A stretch of DNA of 64,000 nt. Source: Vitrella brassicaformis (Eukaryota; Sar; Vitrellaceae). The stretch is taken from the NCBI GenBank assembly GCA_001179505.1, contig CDMY01000397.1, positions 1 through 64,000 of the forward strand, given 5' to 3'. Shown one piece after another: positions 23,479 through 34,209 of the stretch (within the stretch, counting starts at the first letter, position 1; each line of letters starts with the position of its first letter). The notes under the pieces are model-generated. The model was not told the origin of the DNA, searched no databases, and saw nothing but the letters and a program-made list of their open reading frames with translations. Both the position numbers and the translations under genes were made by a program.

Positions 23479-24704
23479 TCATCTGACGTCTCGGTTGTAC
23501 TTGGTCATGGTCTGCCGTATCATCCGCATCATCTCGACATCCTGACACCAAAACACACACACACACACACACACACATGCTGCCTCCCTACCCGGCTGGC
23601 TGACTGACTGACTGCCTGACCTTCTTGTAGTCGTATGTCCTGGCCAGCGCGTCCTCGGGCAGCGTGTCCTTCGGGCCATCGGCCTCTGCACAAACAAACG
23701 CACACGCAGGGGGAAACAAGCGGCCATCCATACCTACTTTCTGTGTGGGTGTGAGCCGCCCCCGTCTCACGTACTGTCTTCATAGTTGATGATCCTCCGT
23801 TTCTGCACAAAAACAGGTCAGTCGTATCGCACCAAGCCTCAGTGTGTGTCTGGCTGGTCAACGCTTATCCGTTGTCGGCCCACCGATTCTGGCCATGGGA
23901 TGACGGTCCCTGTCTTCTTAGAGATGCGCACTGATACATAAGGGGGGAGAGGAGGGATGCTTCCGATCAGAAACCATTTGCCCGCCATCTCACCTTTCTG
24001 CCCGTCATCAGTGTACCGCAGTGCCACTCTCGTCGTCTCTCTGCAACACACACACACACACAGATGCAGAGATCATGGGCGTATCGACCGCTTGGCGGGC
24101 AAGTGATGTGTGGACCTGAGGACAGGGTCGAGGAGCAGCACATTGGAGTAGTGGATCTTCTTCTCAATGTAGATCCACTTGTTCTGCCAGAAGATCTTCC
24201 GCTGAACACCAGACACACACACACACACACGGGCGACACAGGGTCAAGAAACCATGGAGGCCTTGCCCGTCTTCCCTTTTCCAAGCTGACCAGGTTGCAT
24301 CCCTTGACCTTGACCTGGTTTCTGAGCGCATCGGTCGCCAGCACCTTGCCCGTCTTGCCCTTCTCCTTACCCATTATCACGCCAACCTGAACACACACAC
24401 ACAAACATGCACTCACTCACTCCCACCTGAGTGGTGCACCACCCCGCTGGTCCTTCGAATCTCTCACCTCATCCCCCGGTTTGATCTTCCAGTGTCTGAT
24501 GATGTTGCGCGGCTTCACCATCTTCGGGCCGCGGGCATCCCACCGCATGTAAGGGGCCGCGCCGGGATGAATCAGGCAGACTGAGAGGGCGGGGTGGGCA
24601 GATGGCGGGGCTGCCGAGGACGTGGCTGAGGCCGACAGGCATCCTGCAGTGGCATCAGCAGCACTGCTCGTTCCTCTCACGCCTCTCGTTGCAGCACGGA
24701 ACAT
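23479..24704 (-). CDS. Organellar large-subunit ribosomal protein uL24
   Basis: Eight minus-strand exons (24468-24704, 24291-24386, 24116-24201, 23994-24040, 23884-23930, 23775-23802, 23621-23685, 23479-23541) total 222 residues with consistent phases. The KOW segment is WKIKPGDEV joined to GVIMGKEKGKTGKVLATD, then VKVKGCNL. The usual follow-on IEKKIHYSNVLLLDPV leads to TRVALRYTDDGQK and VRISKKTGTVIPWP. The N terminus (MFRAATRGVRGTSSAADATA) is Arg/Ser/Ala-rich without acidic residues, typical of a mitochondrial presequence; a plastid cannot be excluded. uL24 is an assembly initiator of the large subunit. The C-terminal extension beyond the bacterial core is as expected for organellar forms. 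Confidence 0.88.
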
Positions 24705-24895
24705 CGGGCAGTGGCAGCAGCAGACGGTCAGTGGCACACGGCGGCCTCTCTCGCCCGCTCGTGTGCTCTTCTCTCTCCACGCTGGGGGACTTAGCTCGCA
24801 AGTGTCGCAACAGTGGCAGACGAAATGGCGTCAGCGATGGTCCCAGGAACTGCCATTGAGTCAGCGGAGAAGACGCCGGCCCTTGAGTTTGATAG

Positions 24896-27414
24896 ATGCA
24901 AGCCCACGCGTCGCCGATGAGCGCCACCGCTGCTGCAGCAGCATCAGCATCGGAAGCATCAGCACAGGCGACGTCTGCTGCTGCTGCTGCAGCTGCTGCA
25001 GCTGTTGGGTCTGCACCATTAGCCCAGGTACGAATGCACCATCACCATGCATCGTACTTGGACGGACTCCTCTGTATCGTGTTGCTGCCTTGGCCGACCA
25101 GCAGCCACCTGCCGACGCCCCTTCTCGCACGCACGACAGCCGCCCACACTCTGTCGGCTGTCGCCTCATCAGCCGCCCTGATGGCGTCGCCCTGTCAATC
25201 GCAGCTGCGGCCTCATCAGCTGCCTCTGGGGCGGCACCAGCGGTCGAGCAGACGACACCAGGGATGGTCCTGGCGGGGCTGCTGGGGTCGCAGGAGCACC
25301 AGCCGCAGCTACAGATAGAGGAAGGGACAGTAGATCGTCCGGTAGGTACACATTGACGCACTGAATGGGCAGCCAGACACTCTCACATGGATCCATGTGG
25401 GTGCCCTGCTTGGTCTCACATGTGTGCAGGTGTCAGGTCTCACGCATCTCCCCGTCAGCTCGCCCCCTCTGCCCGCCGCCCAGCCGCCCTCTCTGCACGA
25501 GGCATTCCCACCACCACCACCAGCAGCGTCATCAGCAGCTGCATCTGCATCAGTATCACCATCAGCATCACCATCACCGGCAGTGGCTGAGCGGGCGCGG
25601 GACGTGCTGCCTCCCGCCGGAGGGATACTAGCTGAGGTATGCACGCATACAGGCAGAAGAGAAAGGCGCCGCATTCATGGAAGCGCTTTTTTGCGTTGTT
25701 TGATGCAGGACCGTGACATTGGGGGGCCCGCGGCTGCAGCGGCAGCTGCTTGGGAGGGGCTGTCGAGCGGCATGGATTTCCTTCTTGAAGCGGCGGACCC
25801 TCCAGGTGACAGCTTGGAGGCTGCGCTGTACCAGATGGAGCACATGATAGGTAGACAAGGCAAGACAAGGCAAGCCACACGCTGGCAGCCACACCTGTCG
25901 TATGTATCTCGCCTCTGCAGAGGGTATCATTCGTTGCTGCGGGCCCCCCCAGATGGCCAAGACGCACAGCAGGTAATCCCCTGTACAGAACCGGGATATA
26001 TCCCGATACAGATCATCTGTGCGCTGTTCCTCGCTCACAACAGGCGGGTCCGAGCATCACTGGACCGGTTGCTGGGGGACCTCCAGACATACACACACTA
26101 CTCCATGTAAGTAGACGGATCAGCGAGCGTACGATGGACGTAAAAAGTCAAATTTCATCATTGCATCAATCAGGTGTCGGCTTCTGTGTCTGCTGCTGCT
26201 TCTGCTGCTGCCGGCCTCCTTCACGCTCAGCCGTTGCCGTCCTCCGCCCACCAAGAAGGAACGCTCAACATGCCCACTCACCCCCGCCCACCGCACCGCC
26301 CCCCATTCCGACCACCCACACCCTTCGCGTCACACCGCCCTGCTGTCGTGCCCTTCGCCAATGCGCCGATCGCTCTGCGGCCTCGATCCTCGCTTGGCCC
26401 CGGCGTGGGCCGCCCCGCACTCACCCCAGCACAACCCTCACCACCACCACCAGCATCAGCAGGGGCGTCAGCATCACCGGCAGTGGTGGAGCTGCCACCG
26501 AGGGACGGGCCGTCGCCGGTCGGAGGGATACGGGATGAGGTATGCACGCATACACGGGCCGAAAAGAAATGGCCCGCATTCATTCATGGATGCGTTTCTT
26601 GCGTCGTGATGCAGGAGTGTGTGGGCCCGGCGTCGGCCGAGTTGCAGTCTCTGCACACGATGCTCAGGAGCTTGGCGACTGCGTCTGGTCCTGTACAGGC
26701 TACCGGCTCCAACGCGGCACTGGATCAGATGGGCCTCACGATAGGTAAGCCAAAGCCAAGCCGGCGGTGCGATGAGCTGTCTCATACCCTCCCTGTCCCG
26801 GTGTCTGTGCAGCTGGCATGGCGGAGAGGTGCACGCTCACGGGGCATCAGAACCTGGTACATAGAGCAATAGTAATCCAATCAACACATGCAGCCCTCGG
26901 CCCGCCATCTCTGTGTCGATGTGTGGTTCACTCACTGCAGACTGGCGCGGCCACGGCAGCCATCGCCGCGCCATCGAACGTGCCTGTAAGCAGATGGATG
27001 AAGGCCTAATTGATGCATCCAAAGATGTCGTTCGTCGTCGATCGATGTGTGCATCGGTCTGTGCCTCAGGTGGCAGCACCGGTGTCTGCTTCTGCTCCCG
27101 GCTTCTCATTCTCCCCTATGCCGTACCAGGCCCCTCACCTCCGCCCGCCAGCCTTCACATATCACCACACTGCTGCCATGCCGCACCCGCCGTCGGCACC
27201 GCCTCCTGCAGTGGTCCTCCCCGCCCCATCCCCAGCCGCAGCACATGTGAGAGTGATGCCAAACCAAGTACCACTGCAGTACCCGACGCATCACGGCATC
27301 CCCGGGCCGGGGGGGCACCCGATGCCGCCGCCGGGCAACACAGCTGGGCGGACCACCAGAGGGGCGTGCCCGTGGGCGACGCATGGCAGAATTGGACAGG
27401 GGGACGTGCAGTGA
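24896..27414 (+). CDS. Ala/Pro-rich protein built of repeated exon modules
   Basis: The probable start is MQAHASPMSATAAAAASASE (24896). Exons then recur as a cassette: a Pro/Ala/Ser-rich exon beginning V-S/A and ending GGI..E (25430-25636; 26174-26539; a third at about 27070-27414 carries the stop); an exon ending ALDQM..TIG or ALYQMEHMIG (25711-25852; 26614-26743); a short exon (AGMAERCTLTGHQNL, 26814-26855); and TGAATAAIAAPSNVP (26941-26985). Introns are also alike between cassettes. One exon join near 25920 is ambiguous. No domain is recognised; composition suggests an extended, disordered protein. The 3' cassettes reappear at 29702-30562. Whether both cassette series belong to one transcript, or to two tandem genes meeting near 26106, is inferred from splice phase only. 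Confidence 0.5.
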
Positions 27415-27462
27415 CAGGGGTGAGGCGACTCACTCACTGACTGACTGACTGACTGACTGATC
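26700..27462 (+). repeat. Recent duplicate block, copy A
   Basis: Exons, introns and the following GACT microsatellite in this block are nearly identical to 29820-30621. Shared features include the intron start GTAAGCCAAAGCCAAGCCGG and the tail GACAGGGGTGAGGCGACTCA. Confidence 0.85.
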
Positions 27463-27609
27463 GGGTGGGGGGTGGAGAGAAAGAGGCTATACGTAGACAC
27501 TCATGTTGGTAGCTATGACAGGGTGAATTGGATGGATGGATGGACTCATGAGTCAGAATTGGACCTTCCTCGCATAGATTGACTGACTCATTGACTGACT
27601 GACTGACTG
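27427..27609. repeat. GACT tetranucleotide microsatellites
   Basis: Runs of (GACT)n at about 27427-27461 and 27579-27609 lie between the module-repeat gene and the hairpin. A third run follows copy B at about 30575-30621. Confidence 0.85.
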
Positions 27610-27669
27610 CCTGGCTGATCGAGTTGCCAGCACCGCACGCAGGCTGACTGACTGGGTGGTTGGGTGGGG

Positions 27670-27771
27670 TCTCCACCAGCATGAATGTCTGTCTACGTCG
27701 GTTCACAGGGATGTAATGGCTATTACATACTTGTGTGAACCGACGTAGACAGACAATCATGCTGGTGGAGA
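27670..27771. repeat. Long near-perfect inverted repeat (hairpin)
   Basis: The left arm 27670-27707 pairs with the right arm 27734-27771: 38 bases with a single mismatch. Inside, 27711-27717 (ATGTAAT) pairs with 27722-27728, leaving a GGCT loop. The element lies in intergenic DNA 105 bases upstream of the EF-hand-like gene's ATG. It carries no open frame of note. It could be a foldback/MITE-type element or the source of a hairpin RNA. Confidence 0.9.
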
Positions 27772-27875
27772 TGGGGTTGTGCATAGATGGATGGATGGAT
27801 GGATGGGGGAGGGTGCGGGATCGAGCACCTGGCCGTGGCGGGCGGCCATTATATTTACTAATCGAAATTTACGAG

Positions 27876-29270
27876 ATGGAGGAGAATCCTCCTGGGCAGC
27901 AGGAGAACACCAACGAGGACACCGACCGCATCCAGCCCGCCAACGCCGACCAGGACGCACCAACGATGGCCGCCGCGCCATCCCGGAGTTCTTCGCCGCG
28001 CGAGCGCGAATACTAGCAGCAGGAGGTAGAGGGCAGTGCGCGGGTGGTCCAGCTGGGCGAGGAGGATGCTGCGTCGGCTTCGGGGTCTGGTGCCGCGCAG
28101 GTGTTCGATATGCACGCCGACGGGGAGCACAAGTTCAACCTAGACGGTAGGGTGGCCACAGAAAGGCAGGAGGAGGGTTTCTATGGACATATTTTCCATC
28201 TTTGTGGGTGCGCATGGGTGTGCAGCCGACACCACAGGTGCCCGATGCCTCACATCGCAGCAGTTCAAGGACTTCTTCAACAAGAAGGGTACGGAGGGAG
28301 GATGCTACCGACACGCCACACGCCTCCATAACTGCACCACACCGCACTCATCCTTCATCCACTTGTGTGTATGGGTGCGGTGCAGTGGCGGGGTTCACCT
28401 CCGAGACCTGGAGAAGTTCTACCAGCTCATGCATATCAAGGCCGCGGAGCAGCCGGAGGGCGCTGCTGCCGCTGCCGCTGCTGCTGGTGCGTCGGGCGAC
28501 GGTGTGGACTTCGAGGAGTTCGTGAACTTCTTCGCGCCGCCGGCGGACAGCAACGGCAACAACCCCGTGCGCAGCGTGTCCGACAACATGAAGACACTCA
28601 AGGAGGAGATGAACAGTAAGCACCCCAGCCCACCCCATCCCCACAACAACACAACATACCACACCGCACCGCACCACCCTCCTCTCTCCCCCCCTGTTGT
28701 TTTCTTCCTTTGCAGAGTTCGTGGCTCAGTCGCAGTCCATCCTCGGCACCACCGGTGCGACCGCGACGGCCACCGAGGCCCAGAAGGACCAGGAGGGCCA
28801 GGAGGGCGGCAACAAGGAGATCGTGGAGGACGGCGACCAGCGGCAACAGCAGATGGAGGAGGGACAGGGGCATGGTGAGGGCGAAGGTGAGGAGGGCGAT
28901 AGCAGTGGTGACGGTACAGTAACTGCCGCGGCTGGGGGCGACGGTATCGAGGGTGGCGAGGGGGGAGCTGGTGTGGGCGACGGCGAGGAGGGTAACGAGG
29001 CTGAGGGTGAGAGGGGCGACCCGGCCATGATTCTGCGCAAGAAACTGTTCCTGCACCGCGTCTACGCACTGTAAGCCACACGACACACACACACACACAC
29101 ACAAGAGAAGGGCTAGGGATGGGTGTGGGGGATGAGGGGAAGGACCATCCATCTGTGTGTGTGTGTTGATGTGTGGCATGTGTGCAGGATGATGATAGAA
29201 CGGTTTGAGGAGGCCGTCACCCAGCTGCGTGGCGTCAACTTCGAGCTCACCAACCACACCAGGAAGATAG
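27876..29270 (+). CDS. EF-hand-like acidic protein, reading frame interrupted, 3' end in gap
   Basis: From ATG 27876 the frame reads MEENPPGQQENTNEDTDRI and continues to an in-frame TAG at 28014, after which the same frame stays open (QQEVEGSARVVQLGEEDA). Splicing at 28146 joins FNLD to ADTTGARCLTSQQFKDFF, an EF-hand-like helix-loop-helix. A later exon holds LRDLEKFYQLMHIKAAE and GDGVDFEEFVNFFAPP, a second EF-hand half. A long acidic Glu/Gly region (28790-29030) and the exon MMIERFEEAVTQLRGVNFEL follow, ending in a donor just before the gap. The join at 28288/28384 is out of phase as sequenced. The protein may bind calcium. The stop and the phase break mean either sequence errors, an unrecognised intron, or a pseudogene. 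Confidence 0.55.
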
Positions 29271-29308
29271 GTATCCAGCTGCCCACCCCCCCCCCCCCCC
29301 CCCCCCCC

Positions 29309-29608
29309 NNNNNNNNNNNNNNNNNNNNNNNNNNNNNNNNNNNNNNNNNNNNNNNNNNNNNNNNNNNNNNNNNNNNNNNNNNNNNNNNNNNNNNNNNNNN
29401 NNNNNNNNNNNNNNNNNNNNNNNNNNNNNNNNNNNNNNNNNNNNNNNNNNNNNNNNNNNNNNNNNNNNNNNNNNNNNNNNNNNNNNNNNNNNNNNNNNNN
29501 NNNNNNNNNNNNNNNNNNNNNNNNNNNNNNNNNNNNNNNNNNNNNNNNNNNNNNNNNNNNNNNNNNNNNNNNNNNNNNNNNNNNNNNNNNNNNNNNNNNN
29601 NNNNNNNN
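29309..29608. other. Assembly gap bordered by poly-C
   Basis: About 300 Ns lie between runs of about twenty C on both sides. The gap falls in or next to an intron and between duplicated sequences, so the true distance, and whether the flanking exons belong together, are unknown. Confidence 0.98.
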
Positions 29609-29701
29609 CCCCCCCCCCCCCCCCCCCCCCCCTGAGACACACACAAAACCAAAACACCATGGCCTGTCTGACCGTCCGTTCTCATCTCGTTCGTGCGTTC
29701 A

Positions 29702-30562
29702 GACGGTTTTGACGAGTTGCCGTGTGAAAACCCTCTGCCCGCCGCCCAGCCGCCCAGCGTGGGTTTCCTCCTTCTCCAATCGACGCTCAAGAGTTTGGCG
29801 GGTGGAGCTGCCACCGGCATCAACGAAGCATTAGATCAGATGTACCAGATGATAGGTAAGCCAAAGCCAAGCCGGCGAGCGCTGCGATGACCTGTCTCAC
29901 CCTCCCCGTCTCGGCCTCTGTGCAGCTGGGATAATGGAGACATACACGCTCCCGCCGGATCAAAACCTGGTACACCAATCGACATACAGCCCTGCACGCC
30001 ATCTCTGTGTTAATATGTCGTTCACTCACTGCAGACTGGCGCGGCCACGGCAGCCATCGCCGCGCCATCGAGCGTGCCTGTAAGTAGATCGATGAAGACC
30101 TAATTGATGCATCCAAAGATGTCGTTCGTCGTCGATCGATGTGTGCATCGGTCTGTGCCTCAGGTGGCGGCACCGGTGTCTGCTGCCGCTCCCGGCTTCT
30201 CATTCTCCGCTATGCCGTACCAGGCCCCTCACCTCCGCCCGCCCCCCTCCTTAGCGCCCCCAGTGAGGCCTAACACACCCAGCTACATCTGCCCGCCGCC
30301 CTTCACATACCACCACACTGCTGCCATGCCGCACCCGCCGTCGGCACCGCCTCCTGCAGTGGTCCTCCCCGCCCCATCCCCAGCCCCAGCACATGTGATG
30401 ATGATGCCAAACCAAGCACCACTGCAGTACCCGACGCATCACGGCATCCCCGGGCCGGGGGGGCACCCGATGCCGCCGCCGGGCAACACACCTGGGCGGA
30501 CCACCAGAGGGGCGTGCCCGTGGGCGACGCATGGCAGAATTGGACAGGGGGGCGGGCAGTGA
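29702..30562 (+). CDS. 3' part of a second module-repeat gene
   Basis: The first visible exon (29702-29854) reads DGFDELPCENPLPAAQPPS and ends ALDQMYQMIG. Then follow AGIMETYTLPPDQNL (29925-29969), TGAATAAIAAPSSVP (about 30034-30078) and a long Pro-rich exon to the stop at 30562. The last three exons and their introns nearly match 26814-27414. The final exon has an in-frame insertion of about 18 codons (SLAPPVRPNTPSYIC...) relative to copy A. The 5' half is in or beyond the gap. The first exon's phase also fits the last exon of the EF-hand-like gene, so a chimeric or continuous gene cannot be excluded. Confidence 0.5.
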
Positions 30563-30621
30563 CAGGGGTGAGGCGACTCACTCACTGACTGACTGACTGA
30601 CTGAACGACTCACTGACTGAT
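29820..30621 (+). repeat. Recent duplicate block, copy B
   Basis: This is the counterpart of 26700-27462: the same exons, nearly the same introns, and the same GACT microsatellite after the stop codon. Confidence 0.85.
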
Positions 30622-31458
30622 CGGGTGTGTCAGACAGGCCGAACTGAGTTTCTTTTGATGGCCGTGGCTTCGCGCAAGCGATGGCTTTCTTTGCACCCAT
30701 CAGCTTAGACTCCCTTTTCGTTCGTTCTGTGTGTGTGCGCTGGTCTGCCCGTCTCTCTCCGTGTGGTTTGTTGTCATGCATTCGCATCGACGGCGTTGTT
30801 CTGCTGTTTGTCTCCGCGCCCCCTGCACATGAGGCAGGCAGCAGAATGACGCCAACGAATGAAAATGCGGTGACACACCACATGGGACGAGGAAGCCCCA
30901 CACGCAACATGGGCGGGTGAGTGGATGATGACTGTCGATGGACGCTACATGACTGTGTGTGTGTGATGGACCGTGTGTGTCAAGAGGAATCATCGAGATG
31001 AGAGTGCCCCGGTGTTGTCTGTACAGCCTCACACGTATGGATACGTGCAGCACGCCACACGCACACAAGTCCGTCGATAAAGGGATTCATTCCATCGGCT
31101 GGCTATAGACATGAAGACACACACAGACTTAGATGGATAGAATCCTCTTCGATGGCTTAAATGCACCCGCCGCCCCCAATTGGCCAAAAGAGACACTGTG
31201 CGCACACCGACAGCCAAAAACGAGTCGCCGCCTCCCATACACACACACGGACGCCATGTGTGTTTGTGCATCGTCGGTGAAAAGAAATCGGCTATTCGAC
31301 GTGTCAATGCACCTCAGACACGTCTATCACACAAACACACGTTTGCCTGTCTCTCTCTCAGCAGCTGTCACGTCGATCGTGAGTCCATCATGACAGAGGC
31401 GACGGCACTCACCCACTGCCACCCAGCAGACGGCTGCACATACACACAGGGAGATGGA
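30622..31458. other. Intergenic stretch without a gene
   Basis: Only short repeat-rich frames are seen. This is the 3' flank of both neighbouring genes. Confidence 0.5.
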
Positions 31459-33859
31459 TCATTCATCGTGTGTGTCTTTCCTTCTCTTTCTGACCTGCAG
31501 TGTGAAGATCTCCATGTCGGCAGCCGTGAAGTTGAAGCTGGAGGCCAGCCACACGCGGCCCTTGTTGTCGGTGGTCCCGATGTACTTCTTGTCGGCCGGT
31601 AGCTCCTCCTTCTTCTCCCACTGCTGGCAGCTGCGAACATCGGCTGCCGAGCCGTGATAGCCGATCCCCAGCCACAGGCGGCCAGGAGAATCGTCGGTCA
31701 TGTCACCGATGCACACTATGGCGACTGGCTCACCGTTTCTGTCCTGGACCGCCCCCTGTGTGCCCGCCACCCTCACGTCCTGCTTGTCCTGTGGCAGCTC
31801 GATCTTGGTGATGCCGTTGCCCTCAAACGCACCACGCACCGAGAAGAGCGACACAGCGCAGGGGGTCGTCGCCACTGCGGTGGGGTCGGCGGGCGAGGTG
31901 AGACCGCCCTCGATGTGGGAGGCGATGATGGGGCCGCCGAGGTCTTTGAGGAGCAGCAGGAGGTCGGTGGCATCGCCCACATTCTTGAACATGGCCTCGG
32001 GCTCCCAGCCGTCACGCTCACCCCTGAAACACAGACAGGCAGACAGACAGACCAAGGCAGCCAGCAAGGGGATATCATTCACGAGGCACCAACAGCCTCC
32101 CTGTCTGTCTGTCGTCGGTTGCTCACTTGTACAGTAGGTGAGGGGTCGCATCCGTCTTGCCGGTGGCGTCGACGAGTGCTCGCAGGTCAGCCTCAGACAG
32201 GATGGGGTCGGCCGGCCGGCACAGCACTCCACACCTGCACAGAGAGAGCACAAAGGTCTCATGATACCCCACCCCCACCCAGATCTCAAATGCCTCGCTG
32301 GCTGACCTGGAAGACCTCCACCCGCTGGGCGGTGAAGTTGTGGGTCTTGCCCAATTTCCTGTTGCCCGGTAGCTCCTTCTTCTTCACCCACTGGCTGCAG
32401 TTGAGAAGGTCGTCAGTCGGGCCGTGCTCGCCATTCCCCAGCCACAGACGGCCGCCAGCGATGCACATTTTGCCCCAGGGCTCACCGTTCTTGTCCGTCA
32501 CCGCCCCCCGTGTGCCCGCCGCCCACACGAAGTGCTCGTCGTGGAGCAGGTCGATCTTGGTGATGCCCTCCTCAAACGCACCGCACACTGAGAAGAGCGA
32601 CACGGGGCAGCCGAAGTACAGCTGACACGTGGGGTCGGCTGGCAGCTGCAGCTTGGTGTCGGCGAAGACTGCGATGGTGTTGGTGTCGTCACACTTGATG
32701 ACGAAAAGGAGGCCGCGCCGCCCCAGCACACGCTGCATCATGTTCGCATACGACGAGCCGTGCAGCGAACTCCTGACACACACACAGACCACACACAGAC
32801 ACCCCAGACGGGCAAAGGCACAATCGCATAGAGAATGGCGCGATGCCCTTCGTTTGTCTGCTCTCACTTGAAGATGCAGGTTTTGTTGGGTTGTTTCTTG
32901 CCGATCATTATGAGGAGGGTCTGCATGACGTCGTTGGCGAGATGTTGGGGTACATGGCCTCAAGGACGCCGTACATCTCACTCACACGGACCAGCTCATC
33001 CTGGTCAGCACACGAGGGCGGCGGGACGACGGCGCCATCGGGGGAGAGGCGACACCGACGAGCGAAGTCGGCGATCCTGAAAACACCAACATGCGCTCTC
33101 TTCAAGTTGCCTGTGGTGGTTGTCTGGGTGCTTGCAGGTCGAAGTGGTGGGCCGACACATCGACAATGGGAGTGCGACCATACCTGCCCACGCGACACAC
33201 AAGGGAGGCATGAAGACATCCATCCAATCATCCCCACAAGAGCCTGTCTTCTCACTTGGTGAATCGGTCGTTGAGTGTGTCGAAGTCGGCCAGCGTGGCA
33301 TCGGTGGTCGCCACTGTGCGGCCGTCCACAGTCACACTGAGCACCTCCGCCCCTCCCCTGCCGCCCCGGACGGCCGACGACTTGATGAACATGCCCATCA
33401 TGGCAATGAAGCTGTTGAATGCCGATTGGCTCTCGCTGTCCTCAGTAGGTTTGTCGATGGCGATGGGCGACTCGGCGAAGAAAATGCCGTGGTAGAAGGG
33501 GATGGGCTGCACCGCGTCGAAGATCTTGATCTCGTCGACCCACCCATGCTTCAAACGGCAGAGCTTCTCACCCAACCTGACACGCAGACAACCAACACAC
33601 ACACACAGCCAGCAGTGAGTGAATGAGTGAATGAGTGAATGAGTGTCATTGGCTGCATGCTCCCCTCGTCCCACCAGGAGAAGTAGAGTGGGTATGCGTC
33701 GATGAACAGAGTCCCGTCGGCATCCTGGAGCATCCACTCGTCGAACCGGTGGAGCAGCACCGCCACACACGTGCCCCGCAGCCCCTTGCGCAGCAGCACG
33801 CCACTCGGGAACGTCATGGCAAAGCCGCCGACATTGATCTGCATCACGCCGCCACTCAT
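31459..33859 (-). CDS. BTB/T1 domain protein with two TLDc-like domains
   Basis: From an ATG at 33859 the protein begins MSGGVMQINVGGFAMTF, a potassium-channel-tetramerisation (T1/BTB) fold, continuing LQDADGTLFIDAYPLYFSW (exon 33675-33859). Exon 33256-33576 follows. Two tandem TLDc-like repeats come next. The first has LHGSSYANMMQRVLGRRG, CPVSLFSV and FTAQRVEVFQV. The second has LYK joined to ERDGWEPEAMFKNVGDA, CAVSLFSV and FNFTAADMEIFTLQV. TLDc domains typically bear on oxidative-stress resistance or V-ATPase binding; T1 folds oligomerise, often as adaptors. One frame break is visible near 32947, in a run of four C on the coding strand. Without it, LEAMYPQHLANDVMQTLL would read through. The C terminus may end at 31459 or after one more intron. 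Confidence 0.72.
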
Positions 33860-34209
33860 GCTGCCTCTGTGCCCTTGCTGCTCGTCGATGATGACGCCTG
33901 CATGTGACGGGATGCCGATCAGACAAGAAGATAAATCACGAGACGATCTCGTGTGCTGGTGGAGCTGGGGACGCAAAGCACTCTCGCTCCACCCGGCGGA
34001 TGGACGACGGGCCGACGGGCGGATGGAAATCTGAGCTTGCACGATCGCGAATCACTGGGCAAACTGGAGAGATGATATGACAAGTCGTCGCCGTCGTTGA
34101 TCAATCTGCATTGGAGTGAGTTGGATTTGTTTTCATCATCATTGCAATCAGCCGCAAGCGAGATCTCGGCGAGGGGAAGGGGAGCAGGGAGCATCAGAGC
34201 GCCATTGAG

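Noticed and set aside
29113-29823. Open frames running across the run of Ns
   Set aside because: They exist only because Ns do not create stop codons; the residues flanking the gap are poly-Pro or poly-Gly from homopolymers.
27427-30621. Regular GACT and GGAT arrays as possible CRISPR or satellite arrays
   Set aside because: They are simple tetranucleotide microsatellites without spacers, in a nuclear eukaryotic context.
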